NCBI GenBank assembly: GCA_039029395.1
Contig: JBCCGG010000009.1
Location: forward strand, 62,001 to 126,000
DNA length: 64,000 nucleotides
Reading direction: 5' to 3'
From: JBCCGG01 sp039029395
Lineage (GTDB): Bacteria > Pseudomonadota > Alphaproteobacteria > Kiloniellales > JAKSDN01
The position numbers and the translations under genes were made by a program. Of this stretch, positions 1 to 10,207 are shown in pieces (position 1 is the stretch's first letter; each line of letters opens with the position of its first letter). The notes under the pieces are model-generated. The model was not told where the DNA came from. It was given only the letters and a program-made list of their open reading frames with translations, and did not search any database.

Positions 1-321
1 GATGCGCTCGGCCCCGCAGTGATAGACGCCTGGCTCGACGTAAACGAGGTAGGGGTTGTCGGGGCCCGCGTCGTCGATGCTGTTGTGCACGGCCAGGAGC
101 TCCAGGCAGTTGTCTTGTGGCGTTGGCCCGACGGGACTCACCACGACGGTGTTGGTAAAGACCGCGTCGGGCGCCAGCTTGGCGAAGGTCACGGCGCCGT
201 CCTGGATGTGCCGGGTGGCAACCTCGTTGTCCGAGACATCGGCCAGGGCGGTGGCGGGGAGTGCCAGGAGGAGCGCGGTGGCAAGCGCGCAGGGGTGAAG
301 GGCAGTGGGGCGGGAAGGCAT
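1..321 (-). CDS. Secreted protein, N-terminal fragment
   Basis: Partial gene: the first 107 residues are in the window and the 3' end lies beyond base 1. The ATG is preceded by AAAGGAGA at good spacing. Residues 1-27 form a signal peptide (basic start, Ala/Leu-rich core, cleavage near ALA-DV). The mature part holds the phrases NPYLVYV and EPGVYHCG, which resemble the start of right-handed beta-helix surface proteins seen in environmental bacteria; that family assignment is inference. It is the last of three secreted-protein genes on this strand and shares an upstream motif with the gene at 1364-1654. Function unknown. Confidence 0.7.
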   Translation of the reverse strand, partial: MPSRPTALHPCALATALLLALPATALADVSDNEVATRHIQDGAVTFAKLAPDAVFTNTVVVSPVGPTPQDNCLELLAVHNSIDDAGPDNPYLVYVEPGVYHCGAERI

Positions 322-422
322 GGTTTTGTCTCCTTTTCGTGGCGATCGCGAGGATCTCCAGGGGGTGTCTCATCGATGCCTGCCATGTCGGGCGCGGCCG
401 TGACCGGGGCGTCTCGGAGAGT

Positions 423-474
423 GTGAAATTCCCCTTCGGAAAGGGGCTCTGCCGTGAAAAAGTCATCACAAATG
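423..474 (-). promoter_or_regulatory. Three-part upstream motif, copy 1
   Basis: Read on the minus strand this is CATTTGT, then 8 bases, TTTCACGGCA, and a second TTTCAC exactly 31 bases after the first. The same three blocks with the same spacings occur at 1731-1782. It lies about 100 bases upstream of the start codon at 321. It may be an activator site or an alternative sigma-factor promoter; the binding factor is unknown. Confidence 0.5.
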
Positions 475-546
475 TCGCGGCGAGAGGGTTTGCCCGGGGG
501 GGCCTTTCCCAGAAGGCGTGCGAGTCTGCCCTATGCCTCCGGCTCG

Positions 547-1245
547 TTAGGGGGCGCTCGGCTTCAAGTAGACGAAAATGAGCTCGCTGTAGCTGTCGCT
601 TCCAGCGATGATGGGGCTGCCTTTAGGACAGGTGCCGACGTGAATGAAGCCGCAGCGCGTCAGCGTCTGGCCGCCCGGTCCTGTCGAGGCCGTTGGCTCT
701 GCGCAGACGCGATCCTTCCAGGCGTCATTCGGGGTCCGCGCCCCGGAGCAGGTGTAGGCGACCGGCGGCTCCGCGAAGATGTTTCCGAAGAACGCGCCCT
801 CGGCAAGGGTGAAGCGCGCCCGTTCCATCGGGGTCACCTGCAAACTGCCGGGCGCCGGTCCGCGCGCCCGCATGGAGATCGCCACCTCTTTGCCGAAAAA
901 GTTGGTGCGCGCCAGGATGCAGGCGGAGACCCAACGCTGTTCGCTTGTGGTCAGCCCGCGCTCGGCCCATTGCGGCGCCAATCCCAGCGCACCGGCATAA
1001 TGAAAGCTCTGTCCCTCGACCTCGAGGCGAAGGCGAACGCCTTTCGGCAGCGCGCAGCTCACCAGATACTTCAAAAGCACACGCTGGTCCGGGGTGGCGG
1101 CGGACGCTTCCCGCTTCAGCACCAAGGGGTCGGCCGGTTCGGTCGCGGTCTCATTGGGCGCACCGGCAAAGCTTTGGTCGCTCGTCGCGGCGGCCGCGCA
1201 GGTCAGCAAGACTGAGCCGAGGAGCGCTCTCAAGAACGCGGTCAC
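547..1245 (-). CDS. Secreted hypothetical protein (232 aa)
   Basis: GTG start with GAGGGG eight bases upstream. An N-terminal signal peptide (about residues 1-28, ending near SFA-GA) predicts export. The mature protein carries several Cys residues and the motif QRWVSACILARTN followed by a small hydrophobic stretch; I recall this motif from unannotated secreted proteins of other proteobacteria and myxobacteria, but no function is known to me. It sits downstream of the NG-repeat gene, from which it is separated by a strong terminator, so it probably has its own promoter in the 40 bases before the GTG. No catalytic motif is recognisable. Confidence 0.75.
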   Translation of the reverse strand: MTAFLRALLGSVLLTCAAAATSDQSFAGAPNETATEPADPLVLKREASAATPDQRVLLKYLVSCALPKGVRLRLEVEGQSFHYAGALGLAPQWAERGLTTSEQRWVSACILARTNFFGKEVAISMRARGPAPGSLQVTPMERARFTLAEGAFFGNIFAEPPVAYTCSGARTPNDAWKDRVCAEPTASTGPGGQTLTRCGFIHVGTCPKGSPIIAGSDSYSELIFVYLKPSAP

Positions 1246-1286
1246 GATTTTGCCCCTCGTTTCGGAAAGGTTCTTGCAAACCGATC

Positions 1287-1339
1287 AAAAAAAGGAGCCG
1301 CCCACAGCCTCGGTCACGGGAGGTGAGGCTGCGGGCGGC
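1287..1339 (-). terminator. Rho-independent terminator after the NG-repeat gene
   Basis: Arms at 1325-1339 and 1297-1311 pair over 15 bases with a single G-T type mismatch around a 13-base loop. On the minus strand the stem is followed by TCC and a run of seven T. It ends transcription coming from the gene at 1364-1654. Confidence 0.9.
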
Positions 1340-1363
1340 CCAGGCCATGTACACCGGAATGCA

Positions 1364-1654
1364 TCATTCTTTCACTGTCGATGCCTGGTTCGTCGCTTCG
1401 CTTTGCGGTTGGAAGCGGGTTGCGTCCTGGTGCTTCGCCCGGACCCCGATCGCTTGGCGCGCCAGCGCCGGCAGGCCCAGCCGACGGTCGCCGGTCGCCG
1501 GTAGGGCATTGAACGACAGGGCGTTCAAAGTGATCCCATTGAGGGTAATCCCATTGAGGTAGATTCCATTGGAACTGGTTTCCGCCTGTGCGGGCCCTGC
1601 GCCGGCGGCCATTAGCAGCATAGCCCCGGCGGCGAGAGTTAAGGTCTTTGTCAT
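1364..1654 (-). CDS. Small secreted NG-repeat protein (96 aa)
   Basis: The start chosen is the ATG at 1654, with CTTGGAG upstream; a longer frame exists but would place a non-signal-like segment first. Residues 1-22 are a clear signal peptide (MTKTLTLAAG..., cleavage after AQA). Directly after it comes a tandem array of five-residue units: NGIYL, NGITL twice, NALSF and NALPA. The rest is polar, without Cys. Such N-G-x-x-L arrays can form a stacked solenoid as in pentapeptide repeats, but this is inference. The gene is monocistronic, closed by a strong terminator, and has the three-part upstream motif at 1731-1782. Confidence 0.65.
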   Translation of the reverse strand: MTKTLTLAAGAMLLMAAGAGPAQAETSSNGIYLNGITLNGITLNALSFNALPATGDRRLGLPALARQAIGVRAKHQDATRFQPQSEATNQASTVKE

Positions 1655-1730
1655 CACGATGATCTCCAAGGTTGTTCCTCTTGAGATCCGTGATATGGCG
1701 CTCGACCGTCTCCAAGACGTCGCAAGGCGC

Positions 1731-1782
1731 GTGAAAAAATCTGCCGAAAAATCGCCTTGCCGTGAAATCTGCATGACAAATG
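1731..1782 (-). promoter_or_regulatory. Three-part upstream motif, copy 2
   Basis: On the minus strand: CATTTGT, 8 bases, TTTCACGGCA, then TTTCAC again 31 bases after the first copy. All spacings equal those at 423-474, while the bases between the blocks differ. It ends 77 bases before the ATG of the NG-repeat gene. Confidence 0.5.
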
Positions 1783-1834
1783 GCCAGTTCAGGAGCTGAG
1801 CTTAGGGCCTGGCTTGACCCGGGGCCTAGCGCTG

Positions 1835-2230
1835 TCAAAGCTCTGCATATTCTCCTTTGGACACGATCACGACGGCCGCTTCGGAGTCATCCGTATCCAA
1901 ATAGTGGTGACCAGGCTTTGGCGCCGTTGCGACGACCCGAACCTTTTCAGCAAAGTCGCGCTGCAGATCCGGCGACAGGCTCCAATGAAAGTGCGGGGGC
2001 GTTTCGGACATCTGGCAAAGACCACGCGGCTGGTGCGACGAGGTTACGTCCACCCTTAAGGGGTCCTTTGTTCGCACCCAAGGCAGTGTCGTCAGGACTT
2101 TGGCCTCGCCCTCCTCGAGCGCCAAAAGAAACGAGGCCAGGGCATTGAGCCCGGCCTCGTCTCCCCATAACAGCAGTGCCGGATCGCCGTAGTGGAAGGC
2201 CTCGAAGTGGCCGACCCGGAGTTCCGCCAC
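1835..2230 (-). CDS. Hypothetical protein downstream of gcvP (131 aa)
   Basis: GTG start only three bases after the gcvP stop; the GGAG that overlaps that stop serves as ribosome binding site, so translation is likely coupled to gcvP and the gene is the last of the gcv operon. The product is a soluble, acidic protein with no signal peptide or membrane segment. It contains LLLWGDEAGLNALASFL near residue 20 and a His/Pro-rich PPHFHW near residue 78. I do not recognise the family. A role linked to glycine or C1 metabolism is suggested only by position. Confidence 0.65.
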   Translation of the reverse strand: MAELRVGHFEAFHYGDPALLLWGDEAGLNALASFLLALEEGEAKVLTTLPWVRTKDPLRVDVTSSHQPRGLCQMSETPPHFHWSLSPDLQRDFAEKVRVVATAPKPGHHYLDTDDSEAAVVIVSKGEYAEL

Positions 2231-2233
2231 CCT

Positions 2234-5143
<2,910 letters not shown>

Positions 5144-5201
5144 CTATGGTCTCCTTCCCACTCCACAACTTTTGTCTCGAGCGTCGTACTGACGCCGCCG
5201 C

Positions 5202-5579
5202 CTACTCCAGGCTGGCGACCAGCTCCTTGTAGGCCGCATCGTCCATCAGCTCATCGAGCTCCTTGGCATCCGACAGCTTCATCTTGAGGATCCAGCCATC
5301 GGTCTCGGGCGCGCTGTTCAAGAGCGCCGGCTCGTCGTTCAGCGCCTCGTTGACCTCTGCCACCGAGCCGGAAACCGGCGCGTAGAGCTCGCTCGCCGCT
5401 TTGACCGATTCGATCACGCCCGCCTCGTCGCCCTTGGAGAACTCCGCGTCGACGTCTGGCAGGTCGACGAAGACCACGTCGCCGAGCTGCTCTTGGGCGT
5501 AGTTCGTGATACCGATCGTCGCGACGTCGCCGTCGACTGCGACCCATTCGTGATCGTCCGTGTACTTCGTGCCGCTCAT
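5202..5579 (-). CDS. gcvH: Glycine cleavage system H protein
   Basis: Lipoyl carrier that shuttles the aminomethyl intermediate between the P, T and L proteins. At 125 aa it has the usual length. The lipoylated lysine is K60 in the motif ESVKAASE, in the exposed hairpin of the lipoyl domain; the N-terminus YTDDHEWV is typical. A G-rich ribosome site (GGGGGGACGAG) precedes the ATG. It lies between gcvT (41 bases upstream) and gcvP (58 bases downstream). No L protein (dihydrolipoyl dehydrogenase) is in the window, as is usual because it is shared with other complexes. Confidence 0.98.
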   Translation of the reverse strand: MSGTKYTDDHEWVAVDGDVATIGITNYAQEQLGDVVFVDLPDVDAEFSKGDEAGVIESVKAASELYAPVSGSVAEVNEALNDEPALLNSAPETDGWILKMKLSDAKELDELMDDAAYKELVASLE

Positions 5580-5620
5580 TGTTCTCGTCCCCCCTTCGCT
5601 TGGGTTGGCAGTGTTTTACG

Positions 5621-6739
5621 TTAGCCTCGATAGTAGCGTTGCTGAACAAAGGGTGTCTTCGCAACCCTAATCGGCTGTGCCTTGCCACGCACCATGGCCG
5701 ACAGCTCGGTGTCCGGCTTGGCCAACGCGGTTTCCACGTAGCCCATGGCCACCGGGCCGCCGACGCTGGGCCCGAAGCTGCCGCTGGTGATATGGCCGAC
5801 CGTGCGGCCCTCGCCGTCGACCAGCTCGACCCCCTCGCGCACCGGCGCGCGGCCCTCGGGCTTGAGCCCGACCCGCTTGCGCTTGGCCCCATCGCGCAGT
5901 TGGCCCAACACCACCTCGGCGCCGGGATAGCCGCCCGGCCGAGCGCCGTCGGCGCGCCTGACCTTTGAAAGCGCCCACAAGAGCGCCGCCTCGACCGGCG
6001 AAGTGGTGGTGTCGATGTCGTTGCCGTAGAGGCACAAGCCCGCTTCCAGACGCAAGGAATCCCGCGCGCCCAGGCCGATCGGCGCGACCTCGGGCTCGGC
6101 CAGGAGCGCGCGCGCCACGGTCTCGGCGGACTCGGCCGCCATGGAGATCTCGAAACCGTCCTCACCGGTGTAGCCCGAGCGGGTCACATAGCAGGGCACG
6201 CCGGCGATCTCGACGTTCTTGGCGGTCATGAAGAGCATCGGCGCGACGTCCGGCGCGAGGCGCTCCAAAGCGGCCGCCGCCGTCGGGCCTTGAAGCGCCA
6301 CGAGGCCCCGGTCGGGCAAATGCTCGACCGTGCAGCGGCCGTCTAGATGGGCGTGCATATGGGCAATGTCGCCGACCTTGCAGGCGCCGTTGACCACCAG
6401 GAAGAGGTGATCGCCGGCGTTGGTGATCATCAGGTCGTCGATCAGGCCGCCCTCGTCGTTGGTGAAGAAGGCGTAGCGCTGGTGGCCAGGCTGCAGGCCG
6501 ACGACGTCGACCGGCACGATGCTCTCGAGCGCCTCGGCCGCGCCGTCGCCGGACAGGCGCACCTGGCCCATGTGGGAGACGTCGAACAGGCCGGCCTGCT
6601 CGCGCGTGTGCAGGTGCTCCTTCATTATGCCGGTCGGGTACTGCACCGGCATCTCGTAGCCGGCGAAGGGAACGAGCTTGCCGCCGAGCTCCTTGTGCAG
6701 CTCGTAGAGCGGCGTGCGCGCCAGATCGTCGTGGCTCAT
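5621..6739 (-). CDS. gcvT: Aminomethyltransferase (glycine cleavage T protein)
   Basis: Releases ammonia from the aminomethyl-lipoyl group on GcvH and passes the one-carbon unit to tetrahydrofolate. At 372 aa it has the normal length. The N-terminus (LARTPLYELHKELGGKLVPFAG), the segment DVSHMGQ and the C-terminal TPFVQQRYYRG ending are characteristic. The start is the ATG at 6739 with AGGGAG upstream; an in-frame codon 33 bases further up gives a poorer N-terminus. First gene of the gcv operon. The roughly 100 bases before it show no glycine-riboswitch core that I can recognise. Confidence 0.97.
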   Translation of the reverse strand: MSHDDLARTPLYELHKELGGKLVPFAGYEMPVQYPTGIMKEHLHTREQAGLFDVSHMGQVRLSGDGAAEALESIVPVDVVGLQPGHQRYAFFTNDEGGLIDDLMITNAGDHLFLVVNGACKVGDIAHMHAHLDGRCTVEHLPDRGLVALQGPTAAAALERLAPDVAPMLFMTAKNVEIAGVPCYVTRSGYTGEDGFEISMAAESAETVARALLAEPEVAPIGLGARDSLRLEAGLCLYGNDIDTTTSPVEAALLWALSKVRRADGARPGGYPGAEVVLGQLRDGAKRKRVGLKPEGRAPVREGVELVDGEGRTVGHITSGSFGPSVGGPVAMGYVETALAKPDTELSAMVRGKAQPIRVAKTPFVQQRYYRG

Positions 6740-6845
6740 GGTCGAGGCTCCCTTTGGTCGCCGCGCCGGCAACTCTTATCCGGCTGGCAGGTTATCTCAC
6801 TTACCGTTGGACCGGAACGTCACGGCCCGTCAATTTTCCGTGCCG

Positions 6846-7262
6846 CTAGTCGGGCACCCGCATCACATGGACCGAGCAGTTGGCGTGGCGCACCACCTGG
6901 TTGGCGTTGGTGCCGAGGAGGAAATCGGTGATCTTGTGCTTCTCGGCGGCGATGATGATCAAATCGGCGCCGATGTTCTCGGCCTCCTCCAGAATCTGGC
7001 GATAGATGCTGCCCTCGCGCACCGCCAGAGGGATGTCGGCGTTGAGCTCCCCGATCAGCCCCTGCACCGTCTCGCGCACCCCCTTCTTGGTCTCTTCCGC
7101 GTAGTTGGCCGGCAAGTTCGGCAGGGCGGTCACGTCGGGCACCACGGTCACCGCGTTGAGCTTGGCGCCGATCAGCCGCGCCAGCTCGATCGCGAGCGGC
7201 AGGGCGCGGCTGCCGAAGTCCTTTTTGGTCGGGTCGATGGGTACGAGAATCTGCTGATACAT
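6846..7262 (-). CDS. Universal stress protein, UspA family (copy A)
   Basis: 138 aa, a single Usp domain beginning YQQILVPID and ending NQVVRHANCSVHVMRV, a typical Usp end. The usual nucleotide-binding signature is G-2x-G-9x-G-S/T. Only its last part is kept here (LLGTN); the first Gly pair is replaced by AEKH, so ATP binding is doubtful. It is a close paralogue of the next gene, which also lacks the Gly pair, so the pair is a tandem duplication. It starts with ATG at 7262. Role: cytoplasmic stress or energy-status protein; exact function unknown. Confidence 0.92.
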   Translation of the reverse strand: MYQQILVPIDPTKKDFGSRALPLAIELARLIGAKLNAVTVVPDVTALPNLPANYAEETKKGVRETVQGLIGELNADIPLAVREGSIYRQILEEAENIGADLIIIAAEKHKITDFLLGTNANQVVRHANCSVHVMRVPD

Positions 7263-7389
7263 GGATCACGGTCCTTCATGCGCGATGGAAGGGGCGCGCC
7301 GAGCTCGCTGTTGCGTCTGACGAAGCCCCCGACAAGAGCCTTAGCCTACCCCTTCCTCCGCGGATCGCGCAGCCTCAAATCAAGGGCAG

Positions 7390-7806
7390 CTAGTCCGGCA
7401 CGCGCACCACCTGCACCGAGCAGTCGGCGTGGCGGACCACCTGCATGGCGTTGGTGCCGAGCAAGAAGTCGGACAGGTGATGGCGGTCGGTGGCGATGAT
7501 GATGCAATCGGCACCGGCGTCCTTCGCCTCCTTCAGGATCTCGCGGTAGATGCTGCCCTCTCGTACCGAGACCGGGATGTCGGCACCGGTGCTCTTGACC
7601 AGCTCCTCGACCACCTCGCGCACGTGCTTCTTGGTGCCGCTGCCGTAGCCGGCCGGCAGATTGGGCAGTGCGATCAGCTCGGGCACCACGGTCACCGCGG
7701 TGATCTGGGCACCGTGCAGCTTGGCCTCCTCGATCGCCACGGGGAGCGCGCGCTTCCACAGGTCCTTATTGCTGTAGTCGATGGGAACGAGAATTTTCTT
7801 GTACAT
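7390..7806 (-). CDS. Universal stress protein, UspA family (copy B)
   Basis: 138 aa, the same length and plan as the paralogue 127 bases downstream: start YKKILVPID, end QVVRHADCSVQVVRV. The motif region reads ATDRHHLSDFLLGT, again without the first two glycines of the nucleotide-binding signature. GAGGA precedes the ATG at 7806. The gene lies between the symporter at 7882-9255 and copy A; a GC-rich hairpin between symporter and this gene may limit read-through. Function is inferred from the family only. Confidence 0.92.
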   Translation of the reverse strand: MYKKILVPIDYSNKDLWKRALPVAIEEAKLHGAQITAVTVVPELIALPNLPAGYGSGTKKHVREVVEELVKSTGADIPVSVREGSIYREILKEAKDAGADCIIIATDRHHLSDFLLGTNAMQVVRHADCSVQVVRVPD

Positions 7807-7836
7807 GGCTCTTAATCCTCTTGTCCTTGACCCTTG

Positions 7837-7866
7837 GGGGCGCGCGGCCCGCGGCCCGCGCCCCCT
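7837..7866. terminator. GC-rich hairpin between symporter and usp genes
   Basis: GGGGGCGCGCGGCC and GGCCCGCGCCCCC pair, with one bulge, around a 3-base loop. There is no T run on either strand, so it is either a Rho-assisted terminator for the symporter or an mRNA-stabilising stem. Confidence 0.45.
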
Positions 7867-7881
7867 GCGGTCGATTACGCC

Positions 7882-9255
7882 TTAGGCCTTGCCGTCGTCC
7901 TCGATCGGGCTTTCCTGGCCGCCGCTTGCGAAGAACTCCTTGGTCAGTCGGATCACCAGCGGGCTCAGCAAGAGGAGCGCGATCAGGTTGGGGATCGCCA
8001 TCATGGCGTTGAGCGTGTCGGCCAGCAGCCACACGAAATCCAGATGGACAATTGCGCCGAGCGGCACCGCGATGCACCAGAGGACGCGGAACGGGAAGAT
8101 CGCCTTGACGCCCAACAGGAACTCCACGCACTTCTCGCTGTAGAAGCTCCAGCCCAGGATCGTTGTGAAGGCGAAGATCGCCAGCACAATCGCGACCATG
8201 TAGCCGCCGACGCCCGGCAGAGACGTCTCGAACGCCAGGGAGGTCAGGGCCGCGCCGTTCTCGCCGGTGCTCCAGGCACCGCTCGAGATGATCGCAAGTC
8301 CGGTGATCGAGCACACGATGATGGTGTCGATGAAGGTGCCGAGCATGGCGACCAGGCCCTGGTTCACCGGGCCCTTGGTGGCCGCGGCGGCATGGGCGAT
8401 CGGGGCGCTGCCCAAGCCCGCCTCGTTGGAGAACACGCCGCGCGCGACGCCGAAGCGAATCGCCATCCAGACCGCCGCGCCAGCGAATCCGCCGGTCGCC
8501 GAGACGGGCGTGAAGGCATGGGTGAAGATCAGGCCGATCGCCTCGGGGATGTTCGCGATGTTGACGACCAGGATGATCAGGCCGCAGACGATGTAGGTGA
8601 TCGCCATCAACGGGACCAGCTTGCCGGCGACCGCGCCGATCCGCTTGATGCCGCCAAGGATGACCGCGCCGGTCAGGACCATCAAGATCAAGCCGGTAAC
8701 CCATGTCGGTACCGCAAAATTGGATTGGATCACATCGGCAACTGAATTGGACTGCACCGTGTTGCCGATGCCGAAGCCGGCGATCGCGCCGAAAATGGCG
8801 AAGGCCGGGGCCAGCCAGTACCAGCCCTTTGAGAGGCCGTTCTTGATGTAGTACATCGGCCCGCCGACGTGGTTGCCGAGCTCGTCGACCTCGCGGTAGC
8901 GCACCGCGCAGACCGCCTCGGCGTACTTGGTGGCCATGCCGACCAGGGCGGTGCACCACATCCAGAACAGCGCGCCCGGACCGCCGATCGCGATCGCCGT
9001 CGCAACGCCGGCGATGTTACCGGTGCCGATGGTCGCCGAGAGCGAGGTCATAAGCGCGTTGAAGGGGCTAATCTCGCCTTCGCCGCTCGCTTGGCGGCCT
9101 TTCCAGAGGAGCGCGAAGCCGTAGCCGACCTTGCGGATCGGCATGAACTTCAGGCCGGCTTGCAAGAAGAAGCCGACTCCGAGAATCAAGACGAGCATCG
9201 GGGCGCCCCAAACGATCCCATTGATGTCGCCGATAAGGGTAGTGATGAACTCCAT
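7882..9255 (-). CDS. Sodium:alanine/glycine symporter (AGCS family)
   Basis: Inner-membrane cation:amino-acid symporter of 457 aa with about 10-11 hydrophobic segments. Family signatures are SATIGTGNIAGVATAI near residue 80 and FSNEAGLGSAPIAHAAA near residue 285. The start is the ATG at 9255 with GGGAGG upstream; a longer frame lacks a ribosome site. Neighbours: the gcv operon lies downstream on the same strand and an XRE-cupin regulator upstream, so uptake of glycine or alanine feeding glycine cleavage is a reasonable inference. The short acidic C-terminal tail (ESPIEDDGKA) is ordinary. Confidence 0.95.
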   Translation of the reverse strand: MEFITTLIGDINGIVWGAPMLVLILGVGFFLQAGLKFMPIRKVGYGFALLWKGRQASGEGEISPFNALMTSLSATIGTGNIAGVATAIAIGGPGALFWMWCTALVGMATKYAEAVCAVRYREVDELGNHVGGPMYYIKNGLSKGWYWLAPAFAIFGAIAGFGIGNTVQSNSVADVIQSNFAVPTWVTGLILMVLTGAVILGGIKRIGAVAGKLVPLMAITYIVCGLIILVVNIANIPEAIGLIFTHAFTPVSATGGFAGAAVWMAIRFGVARGVFSNEAGLGSAPIAHAAAATKGPVNQGLVAMLGTFIDTIIVCSITGLAIISSGAWSTGENGAALTSLAFETSLPGVGGYMVAIVLAIFAFTTILGWSFYSEKCVEFLLGVKAIFPFRVLWCIAVPLGAIVHLDFVWLLADTLNAMMAIPNLIALLLLSPLVIRLTKEFFASGGQESPIEDDGKA

Positions 9256-9376
9256 GGCGTGTGCCTCCCACTGCCTCATGGTTTTTTGGTCGGGCGAACG
9301 AAGCAAGCCGAGATCCGGATCCGCGCGGCCGAAAAGCTGTGAGCTATTGGCCCCATGAACCCGAAATCAGGGCAAA

Positions 9377-9394
9377 AATTTCCGATAGGAAATT
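9377..9394. promoter_or_regulatory. Dyad upstream of the symporter
   Basis: AATTTCC and GGAAATT form perfect 7-base arms around GATA, in the AT-rich part of the gap between symporter and XRE-cupin gene, about 125 bases before the symporter start. It could be an operator; the factor is unknown and the sequence differs from the palindrome at 10182-10203. Confidence 0.35.
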
Positions 9395-9499
9395 GATAGC
9401 AAATCGAGGAAACTCATTCAACATCTTTTTTCACCAGCCACGCAGTCTCACGGGCTCGTGTCCGGCCGGCCGGGTCTTGAACTTTTTTGGCGGCGCGGC

Positions 9500-10117
9500 T
9501 CAGGCGCTGGTGACCCAGAGAACCTGGGCGTCTTCCTCGCTGACCGAGACCAGGGCGTGGCCCATGGCGCTGTCGAAATAGGCGGAATCGCCCATGTTCA
9601 GGCCGACCGGCGCATAATATTCACTATAGAGCTCAACCGCGCCGCTGAGAACCAGAACGAATTCCTCGCCGTCGTGGCGCACCCAGTCGGCGAAATCGGC
9701 GAAGGAGCGGGCGCGGATCCGGCTCTTGAAGGGCACCATGCGCTTGTTGGTGAGGTCGGTGCAGAGCAGCTCGTGCTCGTAGGTCGCGGTCGGATGGGAT
9801 TGACCCTCGTCGGTCCGGGTGATGGTCCGGCGCCCGGCGCTGGCTTGGCGCCGCGGCGGCGCGAACAGCTGGGGCACGTCGATGTCGAGCCCCTGGGCCA
9901 GCTTTTGCACCGCGTCGAAGGTCGGCGACATCTGCTCGTTCTCGATCTTGGAGAGGGTCGAGCGGGCGAGGCCAGTGCGCCGGCTGGCCTCTTCCAGGGT
10001 CCAGTTGCGACTCTGGCGGATCTCCCGAACGCGCCGGCCCAGGTGCAAAGGTTCAACCCGCGCGCCACGCTGATCGCCGATCAGCTCGAGGCGGGGCGGA
10101 GTTGGCTCCTTGGGCAT
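9500..10117 (-). CDS. XRE-family regulator with C-terminal cupin domain
   Basis: 205 aa. Residues about 27-82 form a Cro/XRE helix-turn-helix (RVREIRQSRNWTLEEASRRTGLARSTLSKIENEQ...), and residues about 130-200 a cupin fold (HDGEEFVLVLSGAVELY ... LNMGDSAYFDS). Regulators of this build usually sense a small molecule and repress genes of amine, amino-acid or polyamine use. The adjacent symporter on the same strand is the likely target. A near-perfect 22-bp palindrome lies 65 bases before its own start, suggesting autoregulation. The N-terminal 25 residues before the HTH are Pro-rich and probably disordered. Confidence 0.93.
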   Translation of the reverse strand: MPKEPTPPRLELIGDQRGARVEPLHLGRRVREIRQSRNWTLEEASRRTGLARSTLSKIENEQMSPTFDAVQKLAQGLDIDVPQLFAPPRRQASAGRRTITRTDEGQSHPTATYEHELLCTDLTNKRMVPFKSRIRARSFADFADWVRHDGEEFVLVLSGAVELYSEYYAPVGLNMGDSAYFDSAMGHALVSVSEEDAQVLWVTSA

Positions 10118-10181
10118 GGCGAAAGGCGTCCTGGCTGGGTCAGTCGCCCGAACTATAGTGCATATTCTTCAAAAAGGAAAC

Positions 10182-10203
10182 TTTGTTTACGATCGTGAAC
10201 AAA
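10182..10203. promoter_or_regulatory. 22-bp operator-like palindrome
   Basis: Half-sites TTTGTTTACGA and TCGTGAACAAA are reverse complements apart from one base. It sits in the AT-rich promoter zone of the XRE-cupin gene and just after the lipoprotein stop. The position fits autoregulation by that regulator. Confidence 0.55.
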
Positions 10204-10207
10204 TTTC

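Noticed and set aside
1500..1575. CRISPR-like array in the repeated NG-codon region
   Set aside because: The 15-base periodicity is the coding repeat of the NG-repeat protein; there are no spacers.
6740..6845. Glycine riboswitch upstream of gcvT
   Set aside because: The expected aptamer core (GGAGAG and the GCCGAAGG-type block) cannot be found in either orientation.
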